From Lichina pygmaea (lineage: Eukaryota > Ascomycota > Lichinomycetes > Lichinales > Lichinaceae): a stretch of DNA of 64,000 nt. The stretch covers positions 4,340,001 to 4,404,000 of the forward strand of contig OY730169.1 in the NCBI GenBank assembly GCA_963422465.1, written 5' to 3'. The notes under the pieces were generated by a model. It ran no database searches, was not told where the DNA came from, and worked only from the letters and a program-made list of their open reading frames with translations. Positions within the stretch are counted from its first letter, which is position 1, and every line of letters starts with the position of its first letter. The position numbers and the translations under genes are program-made. Positions 21,742 through 32,664 of the stretch are shown piece after piece.

Positions 21742-23694
21742 CGATCGAACTGTCGAGCTTTCGTCTCATCTTACCGTACCGCTGCCGACTATTCTCCTTA
21801 TCGTATCGCTGCGGAATATCCTCTCCTTCCATCTTGCCGCGACGGACTATATCGATTTGTGCTTCCTGTCTACCGCACTGTACTTTATTGGGCGGTATTC
21901 ATGGGGCTTGCAACGAGTCAGGCCGAGTCGGGTACCTTATGACGTGCGAATAGGATCATCAGCGTCTGAAGATAATGGTGCTTATCAAACTGGCTGGTTT
22001 CATTCCCTTGTTTCCGTCTGGGTACTTTCCACCATCTGCTTTCGACATGTACTTTGACCTGGTTTCCTATCATGAGTTTCCTATCCGCAGTTTACTACCA
22101 CCGATTTCCCTATCGCTGGTTTCCTGTCACTGCTTTTACCGTCAGTCTCCTATCTGGAGTTTCCTATCGTCAGCTCACCATCGCCGATTTTCCACCCACC
22201 GCAACATTCACACCCGTGGCCGCCTTTCTCCCCTCCCCCCCCCCCCCGCCCTGGACCAGTTTCTTTTGTCCATGCATGTCTCTCGACGGCTCAGCTCAAT
22301 CACATTCTCCGCGAACAATGACAAACATGGAAAAAAACATCCTCGGCCTTGCCGAATCCACATGAGCCAGCCTACCATGCTTCACCATAATAAAGGTCCA
22401 GTACTGTTATAGCACGTCCTTATCAGCCCCCCAGACCCCTCTTCCTTTTCGATCCATGTCATCATCAACTCTCATGATACGGGTTTGGGTGAATGACACT
22501 GGTTGATGATCTGCTTCTGTCTCTACTCTTGATATGTGGTGACGAGGATATCCTTTGAGAGTGGACCGGAGACGGTGGGTGTGCCTGAGCCGCTCTTGCT
22601 AGAGCTACGGCAGTCGGTCATATCGTTATTTGGGACAGAGCAGTAGGGTGTTTGTAGTGGCTGGTCACAATGTCTTGTACAGCGCACAGGCCTGAAATTG
22701 TCTGGAGGAATATAATGTACTGTACACAATGCTCTTGTATCTGCGACGCTAGTGCTTGAATGCTGGTGAGTGATCGTCCGGCCGAGGGAAGCAGCCTGTG
22801 GGTTGTTCTTGATGCCAATGAGCGGTGATGGTGATTGTGATATGATGATGATGATGATGATGATGACAGCAACAAAATCTGTGACATTAATAACAACAAC
22901 AAATGTAGCAGTGTAAAAAGAGAGGAAGGAGGGCTGCAAGGACAGTAGCAGGAGAAAAGAAGAGAAGTGACAAACTAGACAGTGCAGAAGAACGAGAAGA
23001 AGGAAAACAAGTATCTAACCACAATCCCAAGCCTTTGGTATCAAGAACTCCACAGCTTATGTTCTGTCGGAACTTGAAAAGAGAAAGCCAAATGATAGAT
23101 GAACATACAGTATGATGGCTATAGAGCCACACCCTGAGTTAGAATGTGAGGGAGGGGGGGGGGGTCGAAATATACAGAGTGGGGGAGATATGTATGTACA
23201 GCGTGTCGAAACAGTCATGTACTGTACTGAACTGTACTGTGTGTTGCCTTGTCCAATCATGACATGTGAAAAGAGGGCGAGAGAGACGGAGGAGATAGAT
23301 ATGATCACCAGCAACCCAAGAGAAAAATATACAGGGCAAGATGCAGAGGCAAGATGCAGGGACTGTTGAGAGATCCAAAAAGAAGTCGTGTGCAAATGAG
23401 TCTTGTCCGCGAGCCGCAGGAACATAGTGCCGTGTTGGTGGATAGATGGCACTTCATCAGTGGCGTGTTTTCTGGCTGTGCATGGTGCTGTACAAACCGT
23501 ACGTGGCTTTCGTCGTTGATGGTGTGAGGGAAGTAAGTTGGGGGAGAGCGGCAGGGGTGGGTGTATCAAAACATGTCACCCGCTTGATTGATCCAAAACA
23601 GCGAAGTTGAGAGGTTCTAAGAACCCATCTATATCTAGATAGAGCCCTCGGTCGTCGAATACCTACGTACGGCTGTCGCCCCGAGATAGGGCGG
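21742..23694. other. intergenic between convergent EIS1 and Frag1-family genes
   Basis: A pyrimidine-rich 3' region follows EIS1. An ATG/TGA microsatellite lies at about 22840-22866 and a short G run near 23154-23164. No coding frame is supported. Only 3' ends face this stretch. Confidence 0.5.
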
Positions 23695-24796
23695 CTAACG
23701 GCGGTAAGAGTCGTTGGCGTAGCCAGCCTCGGTCTCGGATGTGGGCATACCTTCCGCGGAACGCCGCGCTTGAGGTGAGGTGCCTGCGCCTTCCATCTCT
23801 GCCATGTCTTGCCGGAGAAAGCGATGCTTCTTGCGTGTCGCCGGTAGCAAATCAATCACGAAGACAAGGATGTAGAAGGTGAAGATGAATGCTATGACTG
23901 TTTGCACCAGGGACATTAGTGCTGCAGTAAAATCCGCGAGTCAGATAGGTGCGGTTGAAACTCACCCCATTCGAGCACGGCTGCTTGATCTGACCTGCCC
24001 GTGTAGAGGCATGCCATGAATCCTTTGACAGGCATCAGCATTGACGGGCTTGTAGCAGAGAGAAATACAGAACTCGTACCAATCATCAAGCTAACTTCAA
24101 GGAATATAAACGCGAGCTTCGTCCAGAACGAAAAGCGGAGCAGGGGGATTTGTCGGAAATGCTTTCCTAGCCGCTGGTATTCGGCGCAGATGAAGATCGC
24201 CGACAGGACATATCCACCACTGTGACAGGCCGTCGGTGGAAAGTCGCAGGTGCTGGAGCGTTTTATGGGGGCTTACAGAAAGAAGAGCAAGAACAGCCGA
24301 TGCCGCGACTGATAACGATAAGTGTCGAAAATTGACAGCAGGATGAGGCCCAGGGTGCCAACAAGAGCGAAGAACAACGAAAGGACCACGAAGATCTTCT
24401 CGGCCGTCCCCTTGTTCTTGGCCAGTCGACCTCGATGTCGAAGCCACCTCTCGGAGAGAAAGGCGGCGTCGAGGAAGATGACGACGATGCAGCTACCGGC
24501 AATGAAGAGCGGTTTCAGGTCGAATGCGCCCACGTCCGAGATGTATCTGTAAGACACAGATAAGCCGTTGGATCGAACGCGGACATGAGTTGGAACTCCC
24601 ATACGCGACATCCTGACTTGAATCCATGGCCGGGAGTTGTGGACGGCCATTGGCTAGCCAGTATATTAACATGGTGAGTAGCATAGCTGATTGGTTTTAG
24701 CACATCTGCCCGACTTGCCAGCGTAGAGAGAGGGGACGTACCCAGCCATACTGCGGCCGAGATGAACGGTAATATCCAGTACGATAGATGCCACAT
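23695..24796 (-). CDS. Frag1/DRAM/Sfk1-family membrane protein
   Basis: Six exons on the minus strand: 24742-24796, 24605-24686, 24277-24546, 24080-24219, 23966-24022 and 23695-23921. They give 276 residues. The spliced protein starts MWHLSYWILPFISAAVWL, the usual start of this family. An in-frame ATG at 24838 would add a poly-Thr stretch made by a (GTC)n repeat, so I prefer 24796. Six hydrophobic segments are visible, with the conserved YISDVGAFDLKPLF loop and FICAEYQRLGKH. Yeast Sfk1 works with the phosphatidylinositol 4-kinase Stt4 at the plasma membrane and affects lipid asymmetry; Frag1/DRAM relatives act in GPI-lipid remodelling or autophagy. Which of these roles applies is not decided by sequence. 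The C-terminal tail is cytosolic and Ser/Glu-rich. Confidence 0.88.
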
Positions 24797-24838
24797 CTTG
24801 TCGCTGGTCGTCGTCGTCGTCGTCGTCGTCCTCGCCAA

Positions 24839-25643
24839 AGGCTAGTCACGGTATACCTTGTCCCCCAAGAGATGCAGCGGGCTTCTAGACCTGCCGTCGA
24901 ACGTTAAGCTGCGGCCCTTCAAGATCACGAAGGTGCCATCTCTGCTAAGTCCTCCATCTGGAGCTTCTCCTAGAGATGGATCCGCTGGTGGACATTGCAC
25001 CCCATCAATCACAGCCAACGTTTCTGCATGACCGGTCGCGATAGGTTTGCGTCTTGTTGTCGCAATCACGTACATACGTACTGCCAAGTTGTTCTTTCCA
25101 GGTTGTTATTGACGAGAGTGCCAAGAGTGATGCTAGTCCGTGCTAGTGTACGTACTACGTACGTATGTACGTAAGTAGAGTACGTAGCTACGTATGTATT
25201 TAGCATACAGTACCATAGTGTAGCTGGAAAACATCAGAGCTGTATTTTTTCTTACAGTCAGTAATATTCTTTGTTGAACATGTACCGTATCATCAAGATA
25301 TTGCACAGATGAATCATTTTTTAGATTTGAATCTCCTCCCTCTCAAAAGCTCTTGAAACACCACCAGATGACTGGAGGGAACAGGGGGGAAGATTGTGTC
25401 TCAAGGCTTTTGTCACATGGCGATACTGTACGGAGTACGAGTACTCGGTACTGTACGTATGTACCTTACGTAGTAGCAGACCCCTCTCATTACTTTCGTC
25501 ATTCAGTGTGTATCTCCAAGCTGAAGCATACCGTAATTATAATAGAATCGGCTTCGCTTTGCGTCTCCTTACTGTAACCGGTCAAGAATTCGATTCTCTA
25601 CAACGGCGAGCAAGCCGCCGATACACAAGTTTCCAGACCAGAC
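24839..25643. promoter_or_regulatory. intergenic, upstream of EMC2, GTAC-rich
   Basis: An 805-bp divergent spacer. GTAC/TACGTA words are dense at 25135-25205, and GTACGGAGTAC is at 25428-25438, 206 bp upstream of the EMC2 start. The central part is AT-rich. Confidence 0.5.
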
Positions 25644-26833
25644 ATGGCATCTCTGCTGTTGACCCCGGCCGGTCAGCAGTCGCCGGCGGAAGCGCTGGAG
25701 ATGTCGCGACGGGCGCCCACCGTGCTCGATCGACCGTCGGTGCTGTCGTCGCTGGTCTCGTTCCCCCACTTTGGACGCGGCGAGTCGGCCGAGAAGTGGC
25801 TCGCGCTGGAGCATCTCTTCCTGGCCTGCCTCCGGACGCGGGACGACCAGTCGGCGCGTCGCTGCCTCGCGAGACTCACGGACCGCTTTGGCGAGTCGAA
25901 CGAGCGGATCATGGGTCTCAAGGGCCTCTACGACGAGGCCGTGGCCGACGACAAGGCCGCGCTCGAACGCATCCTGCGCAGATACAAGTCGGCGCTGGAC
26001 GAAGATCCGACGAACAGCGTTCGCTTCCAATCAAGAAAAGCTCTATCTGGCGACGGGCACGGGGTAGGCTGATGGTACGGTGGATAGTTTATCGCGAAGC
26101 GCATGATAGCTCTCTTGCGGTCCCTCTCTCGACCCGACGACGCCATCGCGGCCCTGGTGCGACTACTCGACAGCTCGCCGACGGACGCCGAGGCATGGTC
26201 GGAGCTCTCAGAACTCTATCTGCGGCAAGGTCTGTATGGCCAAGCCATATTCAGTCTGGAAGAGGTGCTCCTGATCACGCCGTTCGCTTGGAATGTCAGT
26301 GCCACTTCGCGGCCGGTCTACGCGGCTCCTTGGATGCTCACGTGGTCCGGCAGGTGCACGCGCGCATGGGCGAGCTGTTGTACATGGCAGCATCGGCGAA
26401 GGAGTCGGGCAATGCCGCCGGCGGCCTGAAGATGCAGATCGACTCGATGCGATCCTTCTGCAGGAGCGTCGAGCTCTGCGATGACTATCTCCGCGGGTAC
26501 TACGGGCTGAAGCTGGTGGGTCATGAGAGGGGCTACCGACGCGGTGGCGCAGCCCCTAGAGCTCAGTGCTGATACGGCCCGGCGGAAACGCAGGTCACGG
26601 ATAAGCTGGTCCAGATCGAGCCTCGGACGCTGGAGAGAGGAGGCGACGGCAACGACGTAGCGCCGCCATCGCATGAGGACATGAAGAGGTTGAACGGATA
26701 TGCCGCACACAAACTCGCCGGCATCGTGCGGCGCAGCTCGGGTCGGTCGAGCAAGCAAGATGCCGTGGAGGAACCCGATGTCGTCGCGGCCAAGGAGCTC
26801 CTTGCTCGCGACGGGTCCGACGTGAAGAGATAG
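25644..26833 (+). CDS. EMC2: ER membrane protein complex subunit 2 (TPR protein)
   Basis: Four exons: 25644-26018, 26088-26294, 26354-26515 and 26594-26833, giving 327 residues. Emc2 is the cytosolic TPR scaffold of the EMC, which inserts tail-anchored and multipass proteins into the ER membrane. Diagnostic stretches are KRMIALLRSLSRPDDAIAAL, LDSSPTDAEAWSELSELYL, QGLYGQAIFSLEEVLLITP, VHARMGELLYMAASAKES, and SVELCDDYLRGYYGLKLV. Intron 1 uses donor GTTCGC, which is unusual, but its branch site (GGCTGATGG) and acceptor (GGATAG) are good and the frame is only kept this way. The other donors are GTCAGT and GTGGGT. The C-terminus is a variable charged tail. Confidence 0.9.
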
Positions 26834-28503
26834 ATTGATGTTAGCGGAATACGAGCACACCTCATCGCGGTCTGCCGCGATCTGGGCCCGAGGCCTGGCC
26901 GACCTAGCCAGTTCCGGTCGGCGCAATACACAAGTAAGCGACCAGATATGATGCCGGCTCATCCCACAGAAGGACCGGTATGGTATTTTCCCCGCGACCA
27001 AGCGATGGAGGGCAGCGCTTGTTTCGAGCGGTGAAGGCACCACCTGACGCCGGTCGACGCGCTGATCGGCGCGTCGACGATAAGCCGCCAGCAATGATTA
27101 TACGTACGTACTCGCAGCTGTCCGTGCTGCCATCCACCCGACACGGAGGACTGTACGTATGTACTCCGTACGTTACGTACGTAAGACGTACGTAAGTAGG
27201 AGCCATATCGAGGCAAGGTTCGAAGGCATGTGGGGCGCCTGACGGAGGAGTGACTTTGATACCGTCGTGGTCATGATATCAACCGCAGCAGACGTCTGGT
27301 TTGGAACGGCACTGCCGGTTGTAAGCGCGACCAGGATGAAGCTGCATAAGTTCTGCGCGCGAAGATGCCCATCCGAAACCTTGTCCCCTCCCCAATCCCT
27401 TATCCCTGCCGCACCGAGAGAAGGCCCCGAGATGAGATGGGTGTGACATGGTGCTGTAAGCTACGTAGTCTGCGTGCCTTCGGCAAAGAGCACTCGTACG
27501 TCACACACCTCCGCGCTGTACTGTAGGTAGGTACAGTAGGGGGGAAGGGTCTGGTTCCGGGGATGTTGGGGATGTGATGCGACTTCAGACCAGATCGAAT
27601 TCGCCCGCTGCATCTCGAGAGTGCTGATCGCAGACCCACTCTGGGGCGCGAGTACGTAAGCCGGTACGATATCGCGGGAGAGGGTCTCCCTCATGCCGAC
27701 GTCCCCACCCGGCGTCCCCGTCCACGTGGAGGTCATACAACGATGCTACTCGGTGGTAGCTGCAACGAGGCGCCTCTCGCGAGGGCTGTATGTCCTGGCG
27801 AGTGTAAACAAAGTCGTCGTCGTGGCTCTCGTGCCGTATAGACGACCGAAGACCAAGCAGGAGCGCTCGGTAGTACCACCGGTACGTATTACTACCGCCT
27901 TCTCCAGTCGTCAGCCGTCGTCATCGTTCCGGCGGAAGTGGGAGGTCCGGCTTCGCGTTCCTCGTCCTCGTCCACCACCACCACCACCACCTCTGGCTTC
28001 CATTTGCAGTAATCTAGACCTGCTCCTTTGGTGGGCCGAGGGTGTCTCCTGTCGTTCGAGGTTCTCGAGCAGAAGTCTGCAAGCGTACTGGAGTGGCCAG
28101 TACAAAGATCATCCCAATTGTATGTTTTGTATCATCGATGCAACAATGAAGGTCATCTACAGAAACTATGTCGGATATCTTGCTCCGGTGTGCTTGCAGA
28201 TTTTTGCTCGCAAACCTCGTTCCCAGGGCAGTAGACACCTTTTCTACCCGATGAAGACGACGGACCAGAGTCCGGCCGACAAAGTTTTGGGTATCGATTA
28301 TAGTGGATTGTAACCTGATCTCGGCCAGGATGTGCGAGGTACAGTCGACTCCTGCTGCGTACGTCGTACTCGCACAACGGATACCGTGCCTGGCACGCCT
28401 TGGTAGGTCTCGCTTCCTCTACATCGGAGCACAGAAAACAACATACCCACATATCAGCATAGCAGAGGAGTTGATCAAGCCATCTGAGCCTTTGCAAACA
28501 GAC
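26834..28503. other. intergenic, no supported gene
   Basis: Frames on both strands overlap and show no family features. GTAC-rich patches lie at 27105-27200, with GTACTCCGTAC at 27161-27171. A (CCA)n stretch is near 27972-27993. Confidence 0.5.
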
Positions 28504-29459
28504 CTATGCAAGGCACATGTTCTCCAGAGGTGGTAGCTTAGCCATCGTCCGTCGACGTCCATCATGACCTTCCGAGCATGCCCAGTCGGGCTCGTGTTCG
28601 GGCCGGAATCGTCCATCGAAGGGGATTTCGTTTGTAGGTTCACAATCGAATGTAGGGTCAGAAGTGCCCGGTTCCAACTGCCCCTCATCTTGATACCAAG
28701 CTTGATTGAGCATCCAGACTGATTGATCGGAAGTGTCGGCAGCGATAATGTGAGATGTCTCAGCCCACCTCTGCCACTGCGGCCTCTTATCGTTGTCAAA
28801 GGTTGTTTCCACGTGGATTCGACCAAGCGGGAAAAAAGCATCGTCGGCTGGAGTGCAGCTGCTAGCGCCGACAAAGCTGGCGGCAGCGGAGCTACCGGAC
28901 CGTCCACCAGCTGTATCTCGTGGCGAGGAAGTGTTGAAGTTGATAGCAGAGCTGTCAGACCCTCCACCGGCTGTACTCTGTGGCGAGGCAGTTGTTGGAA
29001 GTCGGGCTCGGGCTGGCGAAGGGAGTATGGAGATGTGGACGAGCCAAGCAAGCCCTTCGCAAAGCAGCGATCGTAACCACTCTGTGGCAGACCTGTTTCT
29101 GGGGGTGAACACCACAGCTGGCTGTATGTGCGTCCTCTCACCCCGAATGCGACCTCGCATACCTCAAGGTTGTTCTTTTTCCATGATGGATACAGAAAGA
29201 GGCGGAGGTCACCATAGGCTTGTTCCACATTGCGTACCGGGTGTAGGCCAAAGCGATGATCATTCCACCTGCCGAGAGGTATAAAGTGGTCATCGTCCTT
29301 AGTAAACACGTTCACAGCATCTGAAACGATGCTGCTCAGCTTGCATCGAGAGCTGTGACTGGTGGAATCAGTGTTTTGGATGGCACCAACGGTCATACCA
29401 CCAGCGTAGTCTACATCTCTAGTACTAGAATGGAGTAGGAATACCAATACCAATACCAA
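28504..29459 (-). CDS. doubtful hypothetical gene (two overlapping frames, possibly spliced)
   Basis: Two long minus-strand frames overlap: 28419-29459 and 28504-29160. Protein-like composition is found in the first frame's N-terminal part (DDDHFIPLGRWNDHRFGLHP, then RLFLYPSWKKNNLE) and in the second frame's C-terminal part (WAETSHIIAADTSDQSVW, EIPFDGRFRPEHEPDWACSE). An intron with donor GTATGCG after KKNNLE and an acceptor ACATACAG would join them. I recognise no family. The ATG at 29459 lies inside a dispersed repeat also found at 51932-51979, so the true start may be further upstream or the gene may be a relic. Function unknown. Confidence 0.3.
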
Positions 29460-29460
29460 T
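29419..29460. repeat. dispersed repeat, copy 1
   Basis: CTAGTACTAGAATGGAGTAG followed by GAATACC and (AATACC)n. The same sequence, with an extra CCG insertion making CTAGTACCGTACTAG, is at 51932-51979. Confidence 0.75.
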
Positions 29461-30132
29461 GGTCATGCCAGGTACAGTCCGACGGTCCTCGACCCAGGAA
29501 TATTTCCTGCCGCTCCAAAACACGAATCATTCACGATGGGTTGATGAAAAACGTGAGTTGATGACCTCGAGGTCATCAAAACAACCCATGTCATGCCATC
29601 GAGATCGGTGACGATCATGACAACCAGAACCTTCAACTGCTCAAGTCGTCTCACCATGGTAAGTGGTCTCATATAGTCTGAATTCCTGCCAGATGCCGGT
29701 AGCCTATAACAGAGCCTCGTCTTCTTCTCGGGAAGGGCGAGCACCCTCAGGTGGAGGTCGCTTTCTCCCACCACGACGATGATTCTTTCGACGACCAATC
29801 TCCTTGCATAGCAGTAGGCTTGATAGAAAGAGAGAAAGCCCGTGCACTATGATGACATGATAACAGGCACTTGAGATGGTGGGGTCGGTGGCCAAAAAAT
29901 CACAGTCAGCTGGTACGAGGGTACGAGGGTACGTAAGTTTACTGTACGTACGTACGTACGGAGTCCTCCGTACATCTAGTTCTATCTATGGTACTCCGTA
30001 CAAGAGAAGATGACGCAATTGCCTCAATCCCGTGACGGAAGCTTTGTAAGCACCGAGTAGGGTAACCTTTAGCGACCTCCTGATTTTGATGACTAAGCAA
30101 GCACCTGTACCCTCATAATACGTGCTGGGGGG
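29461..30132. other. intergenic, no supported gene
   Basis: Short minus-strand frames without family features. GTAC repeats lie at 29920-30001, including GTACTCCGTAC at 29991-30001. Confidence 0.45.
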
Positions 30133-30134
30133 TA

Positions 30135-31545
30135 CAGTTAGGTCGCGAATGTTTGAGCGCACCCTCTGGTTCCCGTTACCGGGTGAGGTGGAACCGAGTA
30201 CTTGATGTCATATTAGTCAGCTGTATCTCTGTACGTAAGATCATAACAATGGAAAAATTTTCGAGCTTCACGGTGTGTACCAAGAATGCCTCGACCTCCT
30301 GAGCAACCCCGGCAGAAACATCAGCAATTGACCCCCGAAGAACAAGGGATCATTGAAGGGAAGATTAACAAAGGCAAGAGTCAGCGACAAGTGGCCAACA
30401 ATGTGCACTGCTCTGAGGGTGCAGTACGACAAGCGCTTGGGCAACTTTCAACAAACTGAGTGAACAATGTCACTGCCCCCTGAAGTGGCTGCCCCCGGAA
30501 GATCACCAAGAACAACAAAAAAGTGCTTGCGTGAAAGACTGAGAGGGATCCTGACATACAGATGGATGAGCTGCACTGTACAATGATGCCTCATGTCCAT
30601 CGCAGCACTTTTTTCTGACGAATCAAGTCAATTCCTCTCACTAAATGGCAACAACAACAATGCCCACTCCTGACCGAGGAGGTTGCAGCACAACAACTAA
30701 ACTGGGCTCTGGAACATTGTCACAACACAGTGGAGCAGTGGGGCAAGGTCTGGTGGAGTGACGAGTGCTCAATTGAGCGTAGCTCTGGGAAACAGAAGGG
30801 ATAGGTCTTCAGGTAAGTGGTCGACAATATCTACGCATTCATGTACAAACTAACAGAATCTAGGAAGCCGGGGGACAAGTGGAAACCCTGGGCTGTACAG
30901 ACAACCAGCCGGGCAAGCTGAGTCTCCGTGATGGTTTGGGGGGCCTTCAATGTGTGAGGGTGTTCCCAGCTTGTCATTTGTCAAGGGGATTGTCAGTCAG
31001 CGCGCAATGGAGTCACTGGACAGTTGTACAAAGCTCTCCTGCAAGAGCAGCTACCACAACTGATTGGACCTGGCGAGGTTTTCCAGCAGGACAACGCACC
31101 AATCCACAAGTGTGGTGAGGTCACGGAATGGTTTGCACAGAGTGGGTACCCAGTGCTGGAGTTCCCTCCCTATTCTCCAGATTTGACGCCTATCAAGCAC
31201 AATTGGTTTCCGTTGAAGGAGGGGGTACGCAACATGGAGCCATTTCTACAAAGAATGTCCCATGCTGTTGCAAAGCAGAAGATCATTGAGGTTGCTCCTA
31301 CAGCGTGGGCAAACATTTCTCAAGCTCATCTAGATTCATTAATTGAGTCGATGCCTTGTTGTGTCGAGGCCGTCATCAAAGCTCAGGGTTGGTATACAAA
31401 GTACTAATTCTACCGCTGCTTATTCTCAAGACTATTGTTAGCCCCGCCAAATTCTACGTAGCTTTGCTAAGTCAACAAGTACTCGGTTTCATTTTGCCCG
31501 GTAACGGGAACCAGAGGGTGCGGTCAAACATTCGCGACCTAACTG
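30135..31545 (+). mobile_element. Tc1/mariner-like DNA transposon (decayed)
   Basis: A 1411-bp element with inverted repeats of roughly 65 bp that start CAGTTAGGTCGCGAATGTTT at 30135 and end with the complement at 31545. It is flanked by TA on both sides (30133-30134 and 31546-31547), the Tc1/mariner target duplication. The repeats are diverged at several positions (GAGCGC versus GACCGC). The interior holds a disrupted transposase on the plus strand. Confidence 0.92.
30286..31407 (+). pseudogene. Tc1-like transposase pseudogene
   Basis: The reading frame begins at 30286 with a helix-turn-helix-like N-terminus (TPEEQGIIEGKINKGKSQRQ), then meets stops and frameshifts. Remnants in order are WWSDECSIERS (first Asp), an intron-like insert at about 30813-30864 with donor GTAAGT, a MVWGAF block, QQDNAPIH (second Asp), and PPYSPDLTPIKHNW. 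Counting from the second Asp, the third catalytic position lies after 34 residues, a DD34E spacing, but it is Lys instead of Glu. The last fragment, 31024-31407, is the longest open part. The broken frame and lost acid make it inactive. Confidence 0.88.
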
Positions 31546-31547
31546 TA

Positions 31548-32664
31548 ACACAGTCTAAACCTTCCTTACCCTCACGACTCCGAGGTGCCTCGTTCTTGTT
31601 TCTTTTGCGCGACGACAGTGAGGGCGTCAGCACATCCGTACGGATGGAACCCATTTCCCTCGTAAGCAGTGCCAGTAGGGTTACCGGCAGGCTCGTGGAA
31701 CTCGTCGTCGTCAATTGGTCCAGTCGGCCGAGTTGAAGTCCAATCGACGACGTCCGCGATCGGCCAACTCATTGCCGTCGTCCTCGTCCGCCTCGTGCAG
31801 CTGCGAGTGACTTCCGCCCGCGGGCGACGGAGAAAGGGGGGCCGCCCTTCTCGTCGGCCTCTCTCCTTGCAGACCGGCGTCTCGGTCTTCCAATAGTCAG
31901 GCGTGCCAGGGTGCTGCAGCCAGAAGACCCCCCCCCCCCCCCCCCCCGGCGAGTGACAAAGGATCCTGCTGGCGACGACGCCGTGGCGTTTGTACTGGAT
32001 ATCGGGTATCGACCACCAAAGACCCGGGTTCCAGCCCAACATCCCACACGCTCTCGAGTGCGCACCGAGGCGGAGGGAAAATATTCGATGTTCTTTGTAC
32101 GTCAACCGTTGCCGATGCTCAATGAAATTCGACCGACTCTCACACACTTCCATATAGTCGTCCGTCTTCGCGATCACGTACGGATTATTTCATACAGGGT
32201 CGACCCCGAGCGGATAAGCGCAAGGTCACCCCGCCGACAATTATCGACCGGACGGCAAAGACGGCCTCGCCACCGACAGCCACCTTGGCCAGACAAGCAT
32301 CGCTAGCAGCTGGCCCACATTCCTGCGCAAAATCTCATCTCGAGGGCAGTCGATTCATCGTGGAATTCGGGGTGCCGCCGGGATCTCTACAAGAGGCTCC
32401 ATGCCCACGCCTTGTTCGGGCGATCGGCATCACCACGGAGCGCTAACCCCGGCAATCCGTCCGTTGAATCGACCCTCCTCCCGCCGAGAGAAAAGAGGGG
32501 ACGCGGCCGAAGGCGAAGGAGGAGCTCCATCGTGACCACGTCTCTTCGATAGGGGCCACCGCAACCGCCGCGCCTCGACGGCAGTGGGGCGCAGTGTCCC
32601 GTCGTGCCGAAATCCTTCTGAATGCTGTGGGTGATCCCCCCTTCCCGACACGGCATCGACCGGG
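31548..32664. other. intergenic, no supported gene
   Basis: A minus-strand open frame (31572-32177) has a protein-like C-terminus (WPIADVVDWTSTRPTGPIDD) but ends beside the transposon and carries a poly-Gly run made by the C tract at about 31927-31946. It is not called. The rest is GC-rich promoter-like DNA ahead of the next gene. Confidence 0.4.

Noticed and set aside
31572-32177. 201-residue minus-strand frame next to the Tc1-like element
   Set aside because: Contains a poly-Gly run generated by a C tract, ends right beside the element, and lacks recognisable conserved sequence.
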